Counted from the first letter of the stretch, positions 1 to 10,789 are shown. The stretch is 64,000 nt of DNA from Maratus speciosus (GCA_963932465.1 OZ010796.1:77943292-78007291); one strand, 5' to 3'. Program-made: numbers and translations. Notes: generated by a model not told the origin, from the sequence alone.

Positions 1-457
1 GATGAAATAACCCTCTTTGGTGATACCCCGATTTGGCGATACCGGCTAAAGGTGGTTTCGCCGTAAAAAGGACATTGCACTCTCATTTTGATCTCGAATT
101 ACTTTAATTCATCTTTTAACTGATCCCTCAAGGAAAGACAAAATCCTGTGCAAATATCTCAAACTTTGAAATTTAATAACTGTGTCAATTTTTGTAGTAC
201 AGATGTTACACTTTTTGTGTTATATATGTTATGACATGTGTAAACTTTTACTAAATATAACTATAGGGACTGGGGGAACGTATAAAAAGTTAGATATCAT
301 AATTTTTATAAAACTGATTTTTTGCTTTAAATAATGTCACAACATGAATATTTATCTCATTTGAAACGTTTTTGTAATTGGAACTATACGTCTACGGCCA
401 ACGGTTGAGAAAATAAAGGTCGGCGATAGATAACATATTGCACCCTGTATATTCAAG
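1..457 (-). mobile_element. DUF4817-type mariner transposon, right end only
   Basis: Matches the outer part of the right inverted repeat of the transposons at 22647-24908 and 42058-44317. It ends at the terminal motif CACCCTG followed by a TA dinucleotide (458-459). The transposase and left end would lie upstream of the window. It is part of the duplicated unit, not a separate insertion. Confidence 0.85.
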
Positions 458-578
458 ATTAATTGAACATAAAGAAATTGTTTAAAACCTCATGACTGCA
501 TTCATTTCATTAAATAAGTTCTGTACTTCAACAAAAATTGAAAATCCCATTAAATATTTTCATACATGCACCTCTTAA

Positions 579-785
579 CCCTTTCAGGGGCGGTGATATG
601 TTTATGAAACTACTTAATTTTAAATCCCAAATGACACAACGTCACTAGAAATTTGATTATACAATTTTCCGTTTGTTAAATATGTGAAAAACAGCTTTTT
701 CTTATTTTCAAATTATTTTGTAAATTCCGGTGTCATTTATTTATTTCAACATGTCAACAATGAAAGTGCTTTGCCCCTGAAAGGG
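579..785. mobile_element. TTAA-flanked MITE (piggyBac-like), copy A
   Basis: A 207-bp element flanked on both sides by TTAA (575-578 and 786-789). The perfect inverted ends read CCCTTTCAGGGGC and GCCCCTGAAAGGG. A TTAA target duplication and ends starting CCC are the hallmark of piggyBac-superfamily MITEs. No coding capacity. A related, diverged copy follows directly at about 800-1080. Confidence 0.8.
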
Positions 786-799
786 TTAAAATGCTCCGG

Positions 800-1080
800 T
801 GGTTTAAAACACTTGAGAATTTAAAAAACAGATGGCAGCACCAAAACATACATTCTAGTTCTTTCCACAATGTCACCAGTAGTTTTATTATAAAATTTTC
901 CGTTTGTTATATATGTAAAAAGAAGCTTTTTCTTATTTTCAAAAAATTTGTAAATTCCGGTGTCATTTATTTATTTCAGTATGTCGGCAATTAAAGTGCT
1001 TTGCCCTTGAAAGGGATAAAATATTCCGGAGGTTTAAAAATACTTGAGACTTTAAACAGCAGATGGCAGCACCAGAACAT
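800..1080. repeat. Diverged second copy of the TTAA MITE sequence
   Basis: The stretch with aattccggtgtcatttattt and ttgcccttgaaaggg repeats the 3' part of the neighbouring MITE, offset by about 240 bp. Its right end has mutated (agggataaa in place of agggttaa). The motif cagatggcagcacca at 831 recurs at about 1061, so the pair behaves as a local tandem duplication. A 67-codon open frame here (791-994) is A/T-driven and not considered a gene. Counterparts lie near 25262 and 44670. Confidence 0.6.
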
Positions 1081-1394
1081 TCATTCCAATTCTTTCTGCA
1101 GGATTATTTTTTTTCTTTTGAAAGGCATGTTGTTCCTAATTCTAAAATTAAATGGTTGTATAAAGATAAATAGAAATTGAAGGCTTAGATGTATTATAAT
1201 CCCGCATCCACCATCTTGGATTTATTTTCTTGCATGAAAACTCCTTTTTCGCCAAGTAGTAAATGTCGCCAATGGTTAAATATTGTTGGTAGATTAATAT
1301 AATATTGAAATAAAAAGAAAAGTGCTGAGTTAAACTGATGGCATTGAGCTCACAGGCTATTCACACTAATTGTATATTATACTCTTATTTCAAA

Positions 1395-2345
1395 GAATAA
1401 TGCCCACAAAAAATAAATGAAGGGGGATTAGACCCCGTTCCTCCACTTTAAACTCAAACAATGATCCTCCAAATCTAATCAGGGAAGCACCTTAACATAA
1501 TAAACAGGTATACCAAATTTGAAGCAAATCAGATAATTCTGCATTAAGAAACTATTTCGCTAAATTAAGGGGGCTCTAATCCCCTTTCCGCCCATTATAC
1601 TTAACTGATGAACCTCCAAATCGAATTAGGAAAGGTCCTTATGAGAATGGATTTAGAAAAAAAAAATATTAAACCAAATTGGATAATTCTGCATGAAAAT
1701 TCAATTATCTAAATTAAGGGGATGGGTCTTGCCCCCCCCCCCTTTCCCCTTTTTATTCTTAACCAATGAACCTTCGAATCTAATAAAGGAAGCATCACAT
1801 CGGAATAAACCGGCATATCATATTTGAAGCAAATCGATTAATTCTGCATGAAAAACCAATTTATCTAAATTAAGGGGGGGGGGGGGTGGCTAACCCCAGC
1901 CCCCCACTTTGAAATGCATGAAAAACCCAATTTATGTAAATTAAGTGGGGGGGGTCTAGCCTTCCCTTCCCCCCTTTATAGTTAACTAATGAACCATCAA
2001 ATCTAATCAAGACAACTTCTTAACATAATAAACCTATATACCTAATTTCGAGCAAATCGAATAACTCTGCATGGAAAACCCATTTATGTAAATTAAGGGG
2101 GTTAACCCCCCTTTCCCCCCTTTATACTGAACTAATAAACCTTCAAATCTAATCAGGGAAGATTCTTAACATAATAAACCAATATACCCAATTTGGGGCA
2201 AATTGAATGATTCTGCATGAAAAATCCATTTATCTAAATTAAGGGTGGAATGATAGCCCCTTTCCCCCCTTTATACTTAACCAATGAACCCCCAAAACTA
2301 ATCAGGGAAGCGCCTTATCAGAATGAACCTAGAAAAAATATTTGA
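1395..2345 (+). repeat. Tandem array, about 150-bp unit, ~7 copies, copy A
   Basis: Each unit carries the anchors ccaatgaacctccaaatcta, ataaaccggtataccaaatt, ttctgcatgaaaa and tctaaattaagg, followed by a G run and a complementary C run (ggggg...ccccc). Unit starts lie near 1454, 1602, 1764, 1986, 2130 and 2280. The G/C runs vary in length between the duplicated copies, as expected for slippage. Confidence 0.85.
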
Positions 2346-2382
2346 AGCAAATCGGATGTTTCTATCAAGAGTTATCGGGTTG

Positions 2383-2436
2383 CGTACATACATACGTACG
2401 TACGTACGAACATACATACATACATACATACATACA
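2383..2436 (+). repeat. CATA/CGTA microsatellite
   Basis: Tetranucleotide run of cata and cgta units. It is followed by a palindrome around tagctctcaggctttgatag at about 2452. The counterpart in copy B near 26876-26924 has fewer units. Confidence 0.85.
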
Positions 2437-2705
2437 GAACCGGCGGGCACATTAGCTCTCAGGCTTTGATAGCCTGTGAGCTAAAAACTGGAATATAATA
2501 ATTACAACTATTAATTAAAAAACAATTTTTAATTCACACCAAGAAAATATCCAAGATGGCGTATGCGGGATTTTAATACCTCTGTTCCAAATTCAACAAC
2601 ATAAGAACAACAACAGTTTATTATTTTAACAATAAGAATTAAACTGCCAGAAAAATGTATATATGTCATTACGTGTATGTTAGAGCAATCTTAGTAAATC
2701 TGAAC

Positions 2706-2830
2706 CCTCATAGCATGCATGGTCACAGTTACGTCATTGTGACGTCACTGTAAGTCACTGTGGTCACGTCACATCTGTGACCAAAATGCCACCACTCAGT
2801 GATGTCACATTGTGACTGAGATGTGAACTT
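2706..2830 (+). repeat. Left subterminal GTCAC/GTGAC repeats of the 5-kb element
   Basis: Dense short direct and inverted GTCAC and GTGAC motifs within the first 125 bp of the insertion, including one perfect TGACGTCA palindrome at 2740-2747. It mirrors the longer array at the other end. Subterminal repeats of this kind are typical transposase-binding regions in several DNA-transposon superfamilies; that role here is inferred. Confidence 0.8.
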
Positions 2831-2917
2831 CTTAGAAAACTTAAAAAAATTACAAAAATTATTAAATCATGTTATTTACTATAAAAAATATTTTTCTGCC
2901 GGATTTAAAATTTTTTT

Positions 2918-3272
2918 AAACCGTGGTCCAAGTTGCCTCTGTGCCTCTAACCAAAACTTTTTATTTTCATATAACATAAAATGTAATTAATTCATCAGCG
3001 ACACAAAAATATTTCCTAATTATGCGAATTTCATATTATTAAAAAATTGGTTTACGTAAACAGACCCCGACTTATCTTTTATAAAGATTTTTGTAAATGA
3101 TCATCTGTTGTAGTAGAAGTTTCTCAAAGAGTAGTCGAAACATTTCTGTGGTTTCAAACTAAAAACTTTCTATTACAGTTAAGTCTGCACCTTTTAATGA
3201 GCACGCAGAAAGCGTCTTCAAAGTTTAGTCATATATGCATTTCTTGCTTTATAATTTGCATTCAAGTCATTT
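2918..3272 (+). repeat. Diverged copy of the 8102-8432 sequence, inside the insertion
   Basis: Shares an ordered series of blocks with 8102-8432, outside the insertion: ggtccaagttg, ccaaaactttttattttcat, tttcaaactaaaaa, the cagaaagcg-type block, and gctttataatttgca. The blocks are in the same orientation, with many substitutions and small indels between them. I cannot tell whether this is an old dispersed repeat or sequence captured by the element. Confidence 0.75.
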
Positions 3273-4140
3273 TTTTTTCCTCTTAGTGTTTCACTATTTT
3301 AAGTAACTTTTTTTTTAAATTCTACTTCTTTCAGACGTTTAAAATAAAATTGACATTTTCCGAATATAAAATTAATGTACAAAATTTAGGCAAAGCCCAT
3401 GACATAATTAATTATTCATATTTTATTTTTTGTTTTCAAAATATATCTTTAAAAATTATTTTACAAGATGTTTTATTCTACAGAAAATTAATATTAAGAT
3501 AATGACAGATTGGCAAAGAAAAACTCATCTCTTCTCGATAATCTTGTTGTATTTTTAAGAAGATATTTTGTATATATTACCTGTGATATAAATTTTACTT
3601 TTAAAAAAAGGAGGGGGTCATCATTATTACCATTAAATTAATTTATACACATTTTGAAAAATTAAGCAATATTTTATCTAGTAAACTCTAATTATGGATA
3701 ATATTATTATTATAATTTACGTAAATGAAACTTTACAATTCAATAAGACTGATAAAAATAAAAGGTGAAATACAATAAAACATTTTCAAACAGGAAATTG
3801 AATTAGAGACAATTTGATAAAATTATTACGCATTTAATTTCCTTCCGAAACTGTTGTATAGAAAAACAAATAAAACCGAAAAAACATCTGCTTCGAACTT
3901 CGAAACTTAAAAATCGTCTGCATCTGCACTATTTCAGTTGTTACGACTCACCGCAGAATAACGGATAAAAGTAACAGTGAAGCTTTTTAGAATAAACGCG
4001 GGAAGTTGTGTGGACACTGGGCAGCATAGACGTGTTGACACGGATTTAAAAAGTGAAACAAGAACGTTCTCAGGATCCAAGTTAGTTCAGCTAACAAAAT
4101 ATAAACCCGAGAAAATTACGGTAGCTTTGACTTGTTGAAG

Positions 4141-4228
4141 ATGATTCAAGTCATTGCTATGGTACTTATTATCGGATTTAATTGGTTCCCCAAAATCAAA
4201 GTATCATGTACAACGTCAATGAAATTAG
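4141..4228 (+). CDS. Candidate first exon, signal-peptide-like (captured?)
   Basis: An ATG at 4141 opens 29 codons plus one base. It begins MIQVIAMVLIIGFNWF and continues to a Cys and Thr/Ser-rich stretch, then meets a textbook splice donor, G|GTAAGT, at 4229. A Met start, a hydrophobic core of about 12 residues and a donor in phase 1 are what a secretory first exon looks like. About 250 bp upstream is less AT-rich than the surroundings and could be promoter and 5' UTR. No second exon is recognised, and a chance frame cannot be excluded. It lies inside the 5-kb insertion, so if real it is probably a captured gene fragment. Confidence 0.3.
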
Positions 4229-4235
4229 GTAAGTA

Positions 4236-4480
4236 AAAATATTATTTTCCCTGTTTGCTTTTTTTTAACCGCAACAATTTTAGTTAACTTCTCATAAACA
4301 TGCTGTAGAACATAAATATTTCACTACATTTATTTTTTATTTTGTTGAAATATCTAAAATATTATTTTCCCTGTTTGCTTTTTTTTTTTAATTACAATGA
4401 TTTTAGTTATCTTCTAATAAATATGTTATAGAACACAAATATTTCATTACATTTATTTTTTATTTTGTTAAAATATCTAA
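4236..4480 (+). repeat. Two-copy tandem repeat of 120 bp
   Basis: The block beginning aatattattttccctgtttg at about 4237 recurs at about 4357, each time followed by a T run, a block like ttttagttaacttct and ttattttttattttgtt. The first unit starts directly after the candidate splice donor. Slippage or local duplication within the insertion is the simplest origin. Confidence 0.85.
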
Positions 4481-5429
4481 CTTCCTTTTCAACAGCTTTG
4501 ATCAGATTATTAAAATTAGTGATTTAAATTGCATTTTAATCTGGTTTATATTCTTATTTAAATATTTGGTTAAAACCACATAGTGTCCTAAATATGAAAG
4601 TATATGGATAAGTATTATAATCAGTCATTAATATAATTAATAAACATTTAAAGATAATTAAGTTATTTTAAAAAAAAGTCTTTTTATGGAATAAAATTAT
4701 TGGCAAACATAATTTTTTAATTTTGTATTAAGTGATGGTCTTAAACAATTTGAATTGCATGTTTTTATTTAAAAAAAATTGCATCTGCTCAGAAGAGGAA
4801 TTTATAAAAAATAAGACACAACGGAAACGTATACTATTAAAAGATATCGTAGATATGTAATGTTAAGAAAAAAAATGATTATTTAATGTATTATTCAACC
4901 TGAGAAATGTTTTAAAATCTATAAAGAAATAGTCATAGCGGGTGAAAGCTTTTCAGTTGTTAAACATTCTTACTGAAATGTTGTCTGTTGGCAAATGAAA
5001 ATATAGAAGTTACGCAATCAGTAAGTGTTTAAATATGATTTTACTTTAAAAATAACGCAAATACTTGAACGGTATGAATCTAAAATGTAATAATCATCTT
5101 TTATTATTTACTTTTTTTTCTGGATAATTTTATCATTTTATCTCCTGAATGATTTTATCGAGATAAATTTCAAAGTATCGATATTATACACTCTTTATAA
5201 ACAGCGTGATTAAAATGGATTTCTTATTTATAATTACCATAATCTTGTAAATAAAATATTAATAATAATAATGAACCTATGTGTGGCTCTATTTTGTGTT
5301 TATGGGCTCAATTTTTATACTTTATTTACATTAAAAAGTAGTTAACCATTTGATACTGAGTTCATTATTTTGTTTTATTGTGTCATATAAAAATAAATAT
5401 GATTATTTGTAATTCTAATACAATATATA

Positions 5430-5852
5430 CAGTAGAACGCCGATTGTCCGAACAAGTCGGGACCGACCCTAGTTCGGATAAACAAAAGTTCGGATAAATG
5501 GGCAGACAGTTTAAGGGATGTTCCTGACTATTCTAAAACCTTCACACTTTATCTAGGTTTAGGACTGACAGCACCAGTTAGTACTGGAGTGCTTAAAAAT
5601 TGTTTTGTTTTTTTTAATTGTTTTTTGTTTACTTATTATTTAATTTTTTTTTCTTTTATCATTTTCTAAACTTCAGAGATTATAATTTAAGCAAAAAATA
5701 AATTGGAAGTTAGGTGTTTTTTTTTTCTTTTTTAGAGCGACAAATATTTGGATAATTGAAAATTCGGTTAAAAAGAATTCTTTGAGAGAAATATGCTGTT
5801 CGGATAATTGGAAGTTCGGTTAATTGGAGTTCCAATAATCGGCGTTCTACTG
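5430..5852. mobile_element. Pogo/Tigger-like MITE, nested in the 5-kb insertion
   Basis: A 423-bp element flanked by TA on both sides. The inverted ends are CAGTAGAACGCCGATTGTCC and the complement of ggcgttctactg, with further internal copies of gttcggataa. Ends of the form CAGT(A/G)GAAC.CCGAT.(A/G)TCCG are known from pogo/Tigger-type Tc1-mariner elements. No transposase remains. Confidence 0.8.
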
Positions 5853-7264
5853 TATTTATAAAACTTCCACCAGACTTTATTCTAAAAATTTCGTTGTAGA
5901 TTCTAATCTGTTTGTACTATTTATGACACTATCAGAGTTATAGATGTCATGGCAACATATATCCAGCCAGATAGATCTTTGGCAAAACATAAAAACTTTC
6001 ACATTAGACGCAAAATAGAGTAGCTGTGTTTTATAAACAATAAGGTATTATTGTTTTAAAAAATCATAGATAGTAAGAGTTATTTTTATAATATATAATT
6101 TCATAAATAAAAAAGTAATTTTGGCAATCAATTATTAAAGTTATTTTTTAATAATCAAAAAGTTGTTTTATATATGGATTTTACTCCAAGCAAACCCTGA
6201 TGTAAAATAAATTAACCCTTTGTATCACCGTTCTATGCATACCTAAAAGTTTTATTTACTTTTACAGTGAGCATAAAAATACGATTTTATTTATTGCTGC
6301 TATCTTCCAACATAACGATTATTGCCGAAATTGTTCTTAGAATTCTCAACATAATGATACTGGTGATACTCAGTTAATTTTCTATACCAAAGCTGTATTT
6401 TTCATTTGAGTAGTTTCAAATGGTTATTGCTAAAATGTACTTCGGAAATTTTGTAATGCATGTATGGGGCATAAAAGACGTAAACAATACGTATATAATG
6501 ACTATATGGCACATGATGAGCGTTTCGAGTGTATATATATATATATGTGTGTGTATATAACGCATGCATAAACTTCACAATGATCTTAGCAATGTCGTTA
6601 CTGCAATTTTTGCATAATCAAATTTATAGGGGCCTCTATAACAAAGAAGTTTCCTATTTTCTCAGCCCGAACTTGTTTGAATTACAATCATATATATATA
6701 TATATTTTATGGTAATCAATATCATAAAACATATAAAATTTAATTACTTAATATCGGTATTTCTTTTTATCTTTCTTTTTTTTTTTTAATTATAAATGTT
6801 GTGTAATCGAAAAAAATTCAACCTCACCAGTGACTTCGAGTTTGTAATGCGTATTAAATGAAATAAATTAATTTCATTCAGTATTTTCTATAGTTTAAAG
6901 AATATAAAAAGTACTGTATATATTATAAAATATTATATTTTCAACACAAATTTTATCTTGATAAAGATTTGAAAATTTAAACAAATTGTTTCTTTGGTAA
7001 TTTTAATGCTTTTAACAAATAGCTAATTTTGAAAAAAAAATGTGATAGATCGATCATTCAGTTGTCTTCAATATTCTCATTTATTGCAATAGGAAAGAAA
7101 GGTGCAACAAAAATTGAATTCTGCGGGGCATTGCATTTTGATTCAATAAAATTCTTTTGGTATACCCTTGTTATATCGGCCCCCAAGTTTTAATTGCGAT
7201 GTATCGCCGAAGTATATTAACGCTATAGATGTAAATGATTTTACAACATGCATAATTATGACTA
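5853..7264. other. AT-rich interior of the 5-kb insertion, no gene seen
   Basis: Strongly AT-rich sequence with short (TA)n and (TG)n runs near 6529 and 6690 and a T run near 6775. An open frame of 86 codons at 6529-6789 starts in the microsatellite, is mostly Tyr, Ile and Phe, and is not credible as a protein. Confidence 0.6.
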
Positions 7265-7771
7265 TGTGTGACATGCATACGTGTTTACAACTGTACAAGT
7301 ATGTCATAGTGTGACTTCACAACATTGCCGCTAGTCACATATTCGTCACAACGTTAATGACAAAATTGTCACAAATCACACAATTTTCACAAAATTGTCA
7401 CAATGTGACTTCAAAGCAGTGTCGCTGTCGTCACAGAATCATCACAGTGTTAAAGACAATTTCGTCAAAAATGACACATATTTCACAAATTGATCTCAAT
7501 GTGGCTTTAAAGCATTGTCACATTCGTCACAAATTCGTCACAAAGTTAATACCAAAATAGTCACAAATGACACACTCTTCACAAATTTGTCACACCGTGA
7601 CGTCACAAAGTCGTCACAATGTGACGTCACAAAAGAGCTCTAAAACGGCCATAACGACCTCACATTCTAGTCACAGTGACTTCACATCGACGTCACGTGA
7701 CGTCACATCGACGGTCACAATGTCACAGCGTGACGTCACAACGACGTCGACGTGACGTCACCATGCCTTAC
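7265..7771 (+). repeat. Right subterminal GTCAC/GTGAC array of the 5-kb element
   Basis: About 500 bp of repeated gtcacaa, aatgtgac and gacgtcac motifs, with a loose period near 100 bp in its left half. Perfect TGACGTCA palindromes sit at 7598, 7622, 7698, 7731 and 7753. Short open frames through here are by-products of the repeats. TGACGTCA is also the known cAMP-response element core, so binding by host bZIP proteins is possible but unproven. Confidence 0.85.
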
Positions 7772-8101
7772 GGGAACAGTATAACTCCTTGCTGAACAAT
7801 CTAACCCTGCTGAAACTTTCTAAAACTTTTTCTGAATCAATTTAAAACGTAAAGGCACAAAATTGGCTGTCTTGACAAGTGATTTGGAATCAAATTGCGT
7901 TTTCCAATTTTTGATGAATAAATTACTTATCGAGTTGGAAGTGAGGATATACCGCAACAGGTTTTTAAGACCGGAACCGAAACCGAAATCGAATTTTGGT
8001 AATCTTCTTATTTTCTGCCGAAGACGAAAATGTCCAAAACATTTTTAAAGTAATTAATACATACATAAATGTACAGAATAATAAATTAATTATTCGTGTA
8101 A

Positions 8102-8432
8102 TTAATTATACGTGTGGTCCAAGTTGGCTGTATGTGCCTCTGACCAAAACTTTTTATTTTCATATAAAATAAAATTTAATTAATTAATCTACAACACAGA
8201 ATAAATTATACAAATTTCAACTAATAAAAAAATGTTTTGGTTATACATACTTCGATTTATCTTTTATAATTATTTTTTTTAATTAAACTTTCTCCTTGAG
8301 TACTCCAAACACTTCTGCGGTTTCAAACTAAAAAATTCCTGTTACTGCCTGCAGCATTTAAAGAGCATGTGAAAAGCGCCTTCAGAGTTTAGTAATATAT
8401 GCACTGCTTGCTTTATAATTTGCACTCATGTC
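8102..8432 (+). repeat. Flank copy of the sequence also found at 2918-3272
   Basis: Part of the duplicated unit (counterpart in copy B near 27528-27850), 0.33 kb downstream of the insertion. It shares ordered blocks with the inside of the insertion. The neighbouring 7820-8050 also resembles 20310-20450 (taaattacttatcgag and an upstream aaggca(c/t)aaaattg block), so both pieces may belong to one dispersed family. Confidence 0.65.
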
Positions 8433-9139
8433 TTGAGTCAGTCATGACTGATAAGTATAAACAGCGAAGCTCATAGCAATTGATAAAGAGTGTCTCGCAT
8501 TTGAGCCGATGCAGCTCAAATTAATGACTAATGTTGAACATTTTCCGAAGTAAGAATTGAGATTTTTGGAATACAGATAGTTACAGTCAAGTTTCTGCTC
8601 GGCCGAATTTTTGGAAACATTTTCAAGGAAACACAAGTAGAACCACGAATTTGAGAACATTTTACCACAATTTACATTTTTTGTATTTTTTCCTTGAAAT
8701 GTTTAAATTGTGCAAGACTAAATAAGATGAAAATTTCTCTTACAAAAGGACGGTTAAAATTTCTCCTCAGGGTTCATCTGTAATTTCTCTTAATTTACAC
8801 GTTTTCTTTTACCTACCTTGAAAAGTGTAAAAGCGGAGTTTTATGTAGTCAAAGATTGACTATTCTTTAATTTTTTTGTTTTGTAAATGCATAACGCAAA
8901 TTATTTTTCCTGATAAATTGTTATAATTAGCTAAGAATAGTTCGTTGACTTATTAAAATATAGCAGTATTTATATGATAAATCACATCACCCAAAAATAG
9001 CATACTTAATTGATTTATAAAAGATGTTACATAAATACAATTTAACACCATTCTTTGAATTCCATTCATTTAATTAAATATATAGCGGCACTATTTAACA
9101 TTTCCAATTTGTACCTCAAGGAATTTTAATACAGAGTTA
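8433..9139. other. No gene or recognised repeat seen
   Basis: AT-rich sequence of the duplicated unit. A 72-codon frame on the minus strand (8442-8660) has no recognisable motif and ordinary background composition. Copy B carries the same frame, but the flanking noncoding sequence is equally conserved. Confidence 0.5.
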
Positions 9140-9544
9140 CTAGCTGCCTTCGCCCGCTGGCGGGCCCATCTTTCCAAACGAATGCCTAATTTATACGTAA
9201 ATCTTGAACCGAACGAACCTCGAACCGCGTCCCCGTTGCCTACGGCACAGTATAGCAGGCGTGCAAAATCGCATCCTTGAATTCATAATAATTTTTCCAA
9301 AAAAAAAAAATCTCCAATCGAAAGAACCTCGAACCGGGTCCCCGCTGTCTACGGCAGATTAAAACAGGCGTGCTGTTCATGCTCTGAAGAATCTTGTTAT
9401 ACGACTTTTTCCCAAAAAGCAATCTCGAACTGAACGAGACTCGAACCGGGTCCCCGCTGCCTACGGCACCGTTAAGTTGGCGTGCTGCGCACGTATAACA
9501 AACCTCCATCTGAACGAAGCTCCATTAAACAACCTATCTATAGA
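9140..9544 (-). mobile_element. Small non-autonomous Helitron, copy A
   Basis: On the minus strand the element starts A|TCTATAGATAGG (at 9544) and ends with the stem-loop GCCCGCCAGCGGGC, a 6-bp perfect stem, followed by gaaggcagCTAG|T (at 9140). The 5' TC, the 3' hairpin then CTRR, and insertion between A and T without target duplication are the defining Helitron features. The 405-bp interior holds three repeats of about 115 bp, each with a GGTTCGAG box and a cctacggca/ctacggcag motif. No Rep/helicase. A minus-strand open frame here is not a gene. Confidence 0.85.
9200..9500 (-). repeat. Three ~115-bp repeats with tRNA B-box-like motif
   Basis: Inside the small Helitron, the minus-strand motif gcggggacccggttcgag occurs near 9441-9458 and, in variant form, near 9323-9343 and 9218-9238. 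Each is preceded by a gc(a/c)cgcc(a/t) block. GGTTCGA is the core of an RNA polymerase III B box. I see no matching A box at the right distance, so an active pol III promoter is only a possibility. Confidence 0.6.
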
Positions 9545-10789
9545 TATATTAGTTAAAATTTTCTCCTACCCTGAGTGGATGGACGACTCAAATAAGAAAA
9601 TAAGAAATTTTCAAAGATATATTACATAACAAATGTCGTCAAAATTTAGAAAAGTTCTCCCCAAGGGGGGGGGGGGGCAAAGGAGGAACGTGCCCGGCAG
9701 ATGCAAAAAATGAATAAGTGGTCACAGGGCTTTTCAACGATTTATCACATGAAAGGTGTTGACATTATTTGGAAAAGTGCCCTCCGGAGACCCCTCCCCC
9801 CACCAAATTCAACGCATCCTCATTTTTTTAATTTTTAATTGCGTGATATAAACTATCTGAACGTTTCAAATCAATCAGTTTGTTAGTTTTCCGAATTTTT
9901 ACTAATTCGCTTTCATTCTCTATTCAAAAAAGCACTTCTATTTTTAAAAAAAAAAAAATCATTTTTGTAAAAAATAAAAAAATATGAATCGAATTTTTTG
10001 AAATTTATATATATTCCTAAAAAGCGTCTAAAGACAAGCCTAGATGCATGTGTTTAAAATCTCTAAATGCTGTATTTTTAAAAAATTCGATACCGTTCAA
10101 AACAATGCTAGTCTAAAAATTATTGGCACTTTTTTATTCCAGATCACGTCTCTGCCTTTTAAAATGAGGCTTTTAAAAGAGTTATCCAATTAATAAAATA
10201 ATAATTAATTCCTAAGGCTATAATTAAGTTATCGCGACGAAATTTACATAATTCTAATGTGCGAAAAAATTACACATGGATGCATAAAAATTAAATCTAA
10301 AAATTCCATATTTGAATAATTTTACAGGCTGTGAATGAAGTCCAGTTTTTCCAGGCGACAGATGTCTTCAATCGAAACACCTACTATGGATATGAATTAT
10401 TCTGTGTTAGACAGCTTTTCTTTTCAATGAAAATAAAAAATGAATTTATAAATCGATTTTTAATGGATTTTCAAACTTTTTGCAGGACTACGGGAATAAA
10501 TTTTTAAATTTCTGAAAGGGGAAAGGGTCTGGCTGTGCAGTTTTGAATTTTTAGGACCCGTAGATTTTGAGATAAAGCCCCCTTTATAAAGGCCCACAAC
10601 CTTTTATCCTTCTGGAAACGCTGTAATTCTAACCTCTTCCAGATTTTCGAAGAAATTGTTTGTAGTTTCATAAAATATTAAATTGAATGCTTTGTTGAAT
10701 ATTTTTAATTGGAGTTTTTAATTAATATCTCGAGTTAATTACCGGGCTCCTTTACGAAAAACTAAACACATTCTGGAGAAAACTTTTAC
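9545..10789. other. No gene seen; G run and AT-rich sequence
   Basis: Contains a G run at about 9665 whose length differs between copies A and B, and several A/T runs. No open frame of interest in copy A. In copy B a 85-codon frame at 29046-29303 begins beside the G run and is created by its length; I do not count it as a gene. Confidence 0.5.

Larger units (their letters stand above)
1191..2579. mobile_element. 1.39-kb inverted-repeat element with internal tandem repeats, copy A
   Basis: The two ends form an imperfect inverted repeat of about 40 bp. The left end carries aatcccgcatccaccatctt; the right end carries aagatggcgtatgcgggatt. Inside lie a second, shorter inverted pair (agctcacaggctat near 1348 and its complement near 2470), about seven tandem repeats of roughly 150 bp, and a CATA/CGTA microsatellite. 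No open frame of note. I infer a non-autonomous DNA transposon, possibly nested; the family is not recognised and no clear target duplication was found. Confidence 0.6.
2706..7773. mobile_element. 5068-bp insertion, candidate novel DNA transposon
   Basis: Present in copy A and cleanly absent from copy B, which reads tctGAACagtataa. Copy A has GAAC on both sides (2702-2705 and 7774-7777), a 4-bp target duplication. The termini are imperfectly inverted: cctcatagcatgcatggtca at the left, and ccgtaaggcatggtgacgtc as the complement of the right end. Both ends are dense in GTCAC/GTGAC. There is no transposase-sized open frame, so it looks non-autonomous. The interior contains a diverged copy of nearby host sequence, a signal-peptide-like exon and a nested MITE. 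A deletion in copy B is the less likely alternative because of the exact GAAC duplication. Confidence 0.8.

Noticed and set aside
6529..6789. 86-codon open frame
   Set aside because: Begins in a (TA)/(TG) microsatellite and ends in a T run; the predicted protein is low complexity.
9240..9509. Minus-strand frame through the small Helitron (and 28608-28922 in copy B)
   Set aside because: Follows three tandem repeats; its length depends on an A run that differs between copies.
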